Assembly: GCA_017412245.1 (NCBI GenBank)
Contig: JAFPYI010000027.1
Span: 1-61,435, forward strand
Source: Paludibacteraceae bacterium
GTDB lineage: Bacteria > Bacteroidota > Bacteroidia > Bacteroidales > Paludibacteraceae
Reading direction: 5' to 3'
DNA: 61,435 bases
Below the pieces are notes generated by a model. That model was not told the origin of the DNA, did not search any database, and worked only from the letters and a program-made list of their open reading frames with translations. Shown here piece by piece: positions 59,943 through 61,435 of this stretch. The stretch's first letter is position 1. The number at the start of each line of letters is the position of its first letter. Made by a program: the position numbers and the translations under genes.

Positions 59943-60611
59943 TTATTTCTTGCAAGCATTAATAATATCGAAACATTCGCGGCATTTGTCGGTAACGTAC
60001 TTCCAGTCGCCGGCTTTTACCTTGTCGCTCGGGAACAGTTTGCTTCCCATACCCACGCAGTAAACACCTGCTGCGAACCATTTCTCGAGGTTCTCTTTCT
60101 CGGGAGCCACACCACCGGTAACCATGATCTTCGACCATGGCATCGGAGCCATCAGACCTTTTACGAGGTTCGGACCAACGACATCACCCGGGAACACTTT
60201 TGTGAAATCGCAACCTACTTCTTGTGCTGCACCGATCTCGCTCGGTGTGAGGCAACCCGGACAGTACGTCACGCAACGACGGTTGCAGACCACTGCGATA
60301 TCTTTGTTAAACAACGGACCAACAACGAAGTTAGCGCCTAACTGCAAGTACAACGCTGCAGTCGGAGCGTCAACAACGCTACCGATACCGAGTGCCAACT
60401 CCGGGCACTCTTTAGCTACCCACTTGCTCAGTTCGCCGAACACCTCGTGCGCGAAATCGCCACGGTTGGTGAACTCAAACGCACGCACGCCGCCTTCGTA
60501 GCAAGCCTTTATCACGTTCTTACAAACTTCCACGTCCTTGTGATAGAACACAGGAACCATCGGTGCAGCGGCAATCTTCGCCATCACCTGAAATTTATCA
60601 AATTTTGCCAT
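59943..60611 (-). CDS. kdgA: KDPG/KHG aldolase
   Basis: The 222-residue class I aldolase has [21 protein letters not shown] (glutamate and Arg site), [18 protein letters not shown] and [10 protein letters not shown] (Schiff-base Lys in the TKVFP context) and TGGVAPE for phosphate binding. It splits 2-keto-3-deoxy-6-phosphogluconate to pyruvate and glyceraldehyde-3-phosphate, the last step of hexuronate breakdown. It lies between a four-helix-bundle gene and the hexuronate transporter. Confidence 0.95.
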   Translation of the reverse strand: MAKFDKFQVMAKIAAAPMVPVFYHKDVEVCKNVIKACYEGGVRAFEFTNRGDFAHEVFGELSKWVAKECPELALGIGSVVDAPTAALYLQLGANFVVGPLFNKDIAVVCNRRCVTYCPGCLTPSEIGAAQEVGCDFTKVFPGDVVGPNLVKGLMAPMPWSKIMVTGGVAPEKENLEKWFAAGVYCVGMGSKLFPSDKVKAGDWKYVTDKCRECFDIINACKK

Positions 60612-60641
60612 CTTATTTTTATTTACGGTTTAACAATTTAC

Positions 60642-60663
60642 GATGTACGATTGATGTACGAAG
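60642..60663. repeat. Two-unit 11-bp repeat upstream of kdgA
   Basis: GATGTACGATT and GATGTACGAAG are adjacent 11-bp units within a longer TTTACGAT-rich stretch between the four-helix-bundle gene and kdgA. Confidence 0.55.
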
Positions 60664-60671
60664 GGATTTAT

Positions 60672-61049
60672 TTACGATTTATCTCTTTCGGATGCATCCA
60701 TCTTGTTCTTGGTAGTTAATATAGATTTGGTCGTTATTTTCCGAAGCTCTACACTTTCATCATAGAGGTCTTGAACCCTTGATTTGGGTAACATACCGCT
60801 GTCTATAATCAAACTAAGCCAATGAGATGTCTCATCAATTTCCTCCTCAACCATTTTGAGTTTATTAAGGAAATCTTTATCGGATTTAGCAATACATGCA
60901 GCACGATAGTTTGCTGACGGGGATGTTCCTGACCGAATGATTTGACGGGCTATTGCCATGCTCGATATAGTATTTGGCAAAGCATCAACTAATTTGATGA
61001 TTCGCAATGCAAAAACGCGGTAGCGCTCTTTCAACTCATCTTTCGTCAT
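60672..61049 (-). CDS. Four-helix-bundle protein (23S rRNA intervening-sequence family)
   Basis: The 125-residue protein matches the TIGR02436 family: MTKDELKERYRVFALRIIKL, QIIRSGTSPSANYRAACIAKS and EEEIDETSHWL. The start at 61049 is chosen because it matches the family N-terminus; an upstream in-frame ATG only adds peptide read from a TACGATTTAC simple repeat. Members form pentameric helical bundles and occur alone, in rRNA intervening sequences or near reverse transcriptases; the function is unclear. It sits oddly between kdgK and kdgA, flanked by simple repeats. Confidence 0.9.
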   Translation of the reverse strand: MTKDELKERYRVFALRIIKLVDALPNTISSMAIARQIIRSGTSPSANYRAACIAKSDKDFLNKLKMVEEEIDETSHWLSLIIDSGMLPKSRVQDLYDESVELRKITTKSILTTKNKMDASERDKS

Positions 61050-61117
61050 GTCCTTCGTACTTAAAATAAAATCGTAAATCCCTCGTACATCGTACATTTG
61101 TCCTTCGTACTTCCGCT

Positions 61118-61435
61118 TTAGCGTTGTACTCGTCCGTTAGCGTTACCACCTGCAAGACTCAATACCTCTTCCTCGCTTACGAGGTTGTAGTCGCCGTTGA
61201 TGGTGTGCTTCAATGCACTTGCTGCAACCGCGAACTCAAGTGCTGCACCTTGGTTATCCGGGTATTTGAGCATACCGTGAATCAGACCGCCGGAGAACGA
61301 GTCACCACCACCCACGCGGTCGATGATCGGGTTGATCTCGTAACGCTTGCTCTGGTAGAACTCCTTGCCGTTGTAGATCATGGCCTTCCAGCCGTTGAAG
61401 GTAGCGCTGTAGCTCTCGCGCAACGTCGAAACAAC
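61118..61435 (-). CDS. kdgK: 2-keto-3-deoxygluconate kinase, C-terminal part (5' end outside window)
   Basis: The frame is open to the right edge, so only the last 105 codons are present. The PfkB-family ATP/catalytic signature DRVGGGDSFSGGLIHG and the family C-terminal helices (AALEFAVAASALKHTI) are clear; TLRESYSATFNGWKAMIYNG fits the KDG kinases of Bacteroidetes. It phosphorylates 2-keto-3-deoxygluconate for the KDPG aldolase encoded downstream. Confidence 0.9.
   Translation of the reverse strand, partial: VVSTLRESYSATFNGWKAMIYNGKEFYQSKRYEINPIIDRVGGGDSFSGGLIHGMLKYPDNQGAALEFAVAASALKHTINGDYNLVSEEEVLSLAGGNANGRVQR

Noticed and set aside
61050-61097. Upstream start of the four-helix-bundle protein
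   Set aside because: The added residues are translated simple repeat (TACGATGTACGAGG type); the family start is the ATG at 61049.

Overview
The window looks like a chromosomal segment from a gut- or rumen-type member of the order Bacteroidales. Evidence: (1) promoters of the Bacteroidetes form TTTG - 20 bp - TAnnTTTG recur upstream of operons; (2) the ribosomal block is rpmB-rpmG-DUF4295, a Bacteroidetes arrangement; (3) there are SPII lipoproteins, a PCMD-domain protein, DUF4293, DUF3467, Por/T9SS-like C-terminal tails, a class I fumarase and an orphan LytTR regulator; (4) Shine-Dalgarno sequences are essentially absent. Almost all genes left of 15.3 kb and right of 23.2 kb lie on the minus strand; a plus-strand block (mfd to yidC) sits between them.

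Layout. 0-0.84 kb: end of a ZIP metal transporter and an OhrR/MarR-type regulator. 15.35-0.84 kb (minus): an unusual lipoprotein built on EF-Tu domains II-III, then rimP-nusA-infB, two envelope proteins, a family 2 glycosyltransferase, DUF3467, uridine phosphorylase, dipeptidyl-peptidase III, and a compacted EPSP synthase fused to a headless glycosyltransferase. 15.8-23.3 kb (plus): mfd, kdsB, deoD, an outer-membrane-like protein, yidC. 23.2-26 kb: a degenerate SGNH-like gene with a 31-residue membrane peptide, then the LytTR regulator. 33.1-25 kb (minus): an apparent eight-gene operon fumarase, LytM-like protein, dxr, rseP, acetyltransferase, DUF4293, mscS, rlmN, with a promoter at one end and a terminator at the other. 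33.3 kb: tRNA-Lys(CTT). 36.5-33.5 kb: lipid kinase, AmgK-like kinase, RapZ C-domain and MurU-like uridylyltransferase (cell-wall sugar recycling). 38.3-36.6 kb: two paralogous lipoproteins. 39.2-38.6 kb: ribosomal proteins. 47.4-39.8 kb: large secreted surface proteins, partly framed by a 125-bp direct repeat. 47.7-48.7 kb: aroC. 58.3-48.7 kb: an operon joining a SpoIIE-type phosphatase/kinase and a STAS antagonist (a partner-switching pair) to a 2415-residue C-A-PCP-C-A-PCP-reductase NRPS. 61.4-58.4 kb: hexuronate-type catabolism (kdgK, kdgA, MFS transporter) interrupted by a four-helix-bundle gene.

The most unusual signals are: the EF-Tu-domain lipoprotein, which shares a duplicated promoter module with the translation operon beside it; tandem arrays with a constant 11-bp period but a different unit sequence at each of at least six loci; short palindromic or simple-repeat elements accepted in frame inside housekeeping genes (aroA, rimP, aroC, mscS, NRPS); and the NRPS coupled to partner-switching regulators. 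Everything here is read by eye from the sequence and remembered family motifs; no search or alignment program was run.
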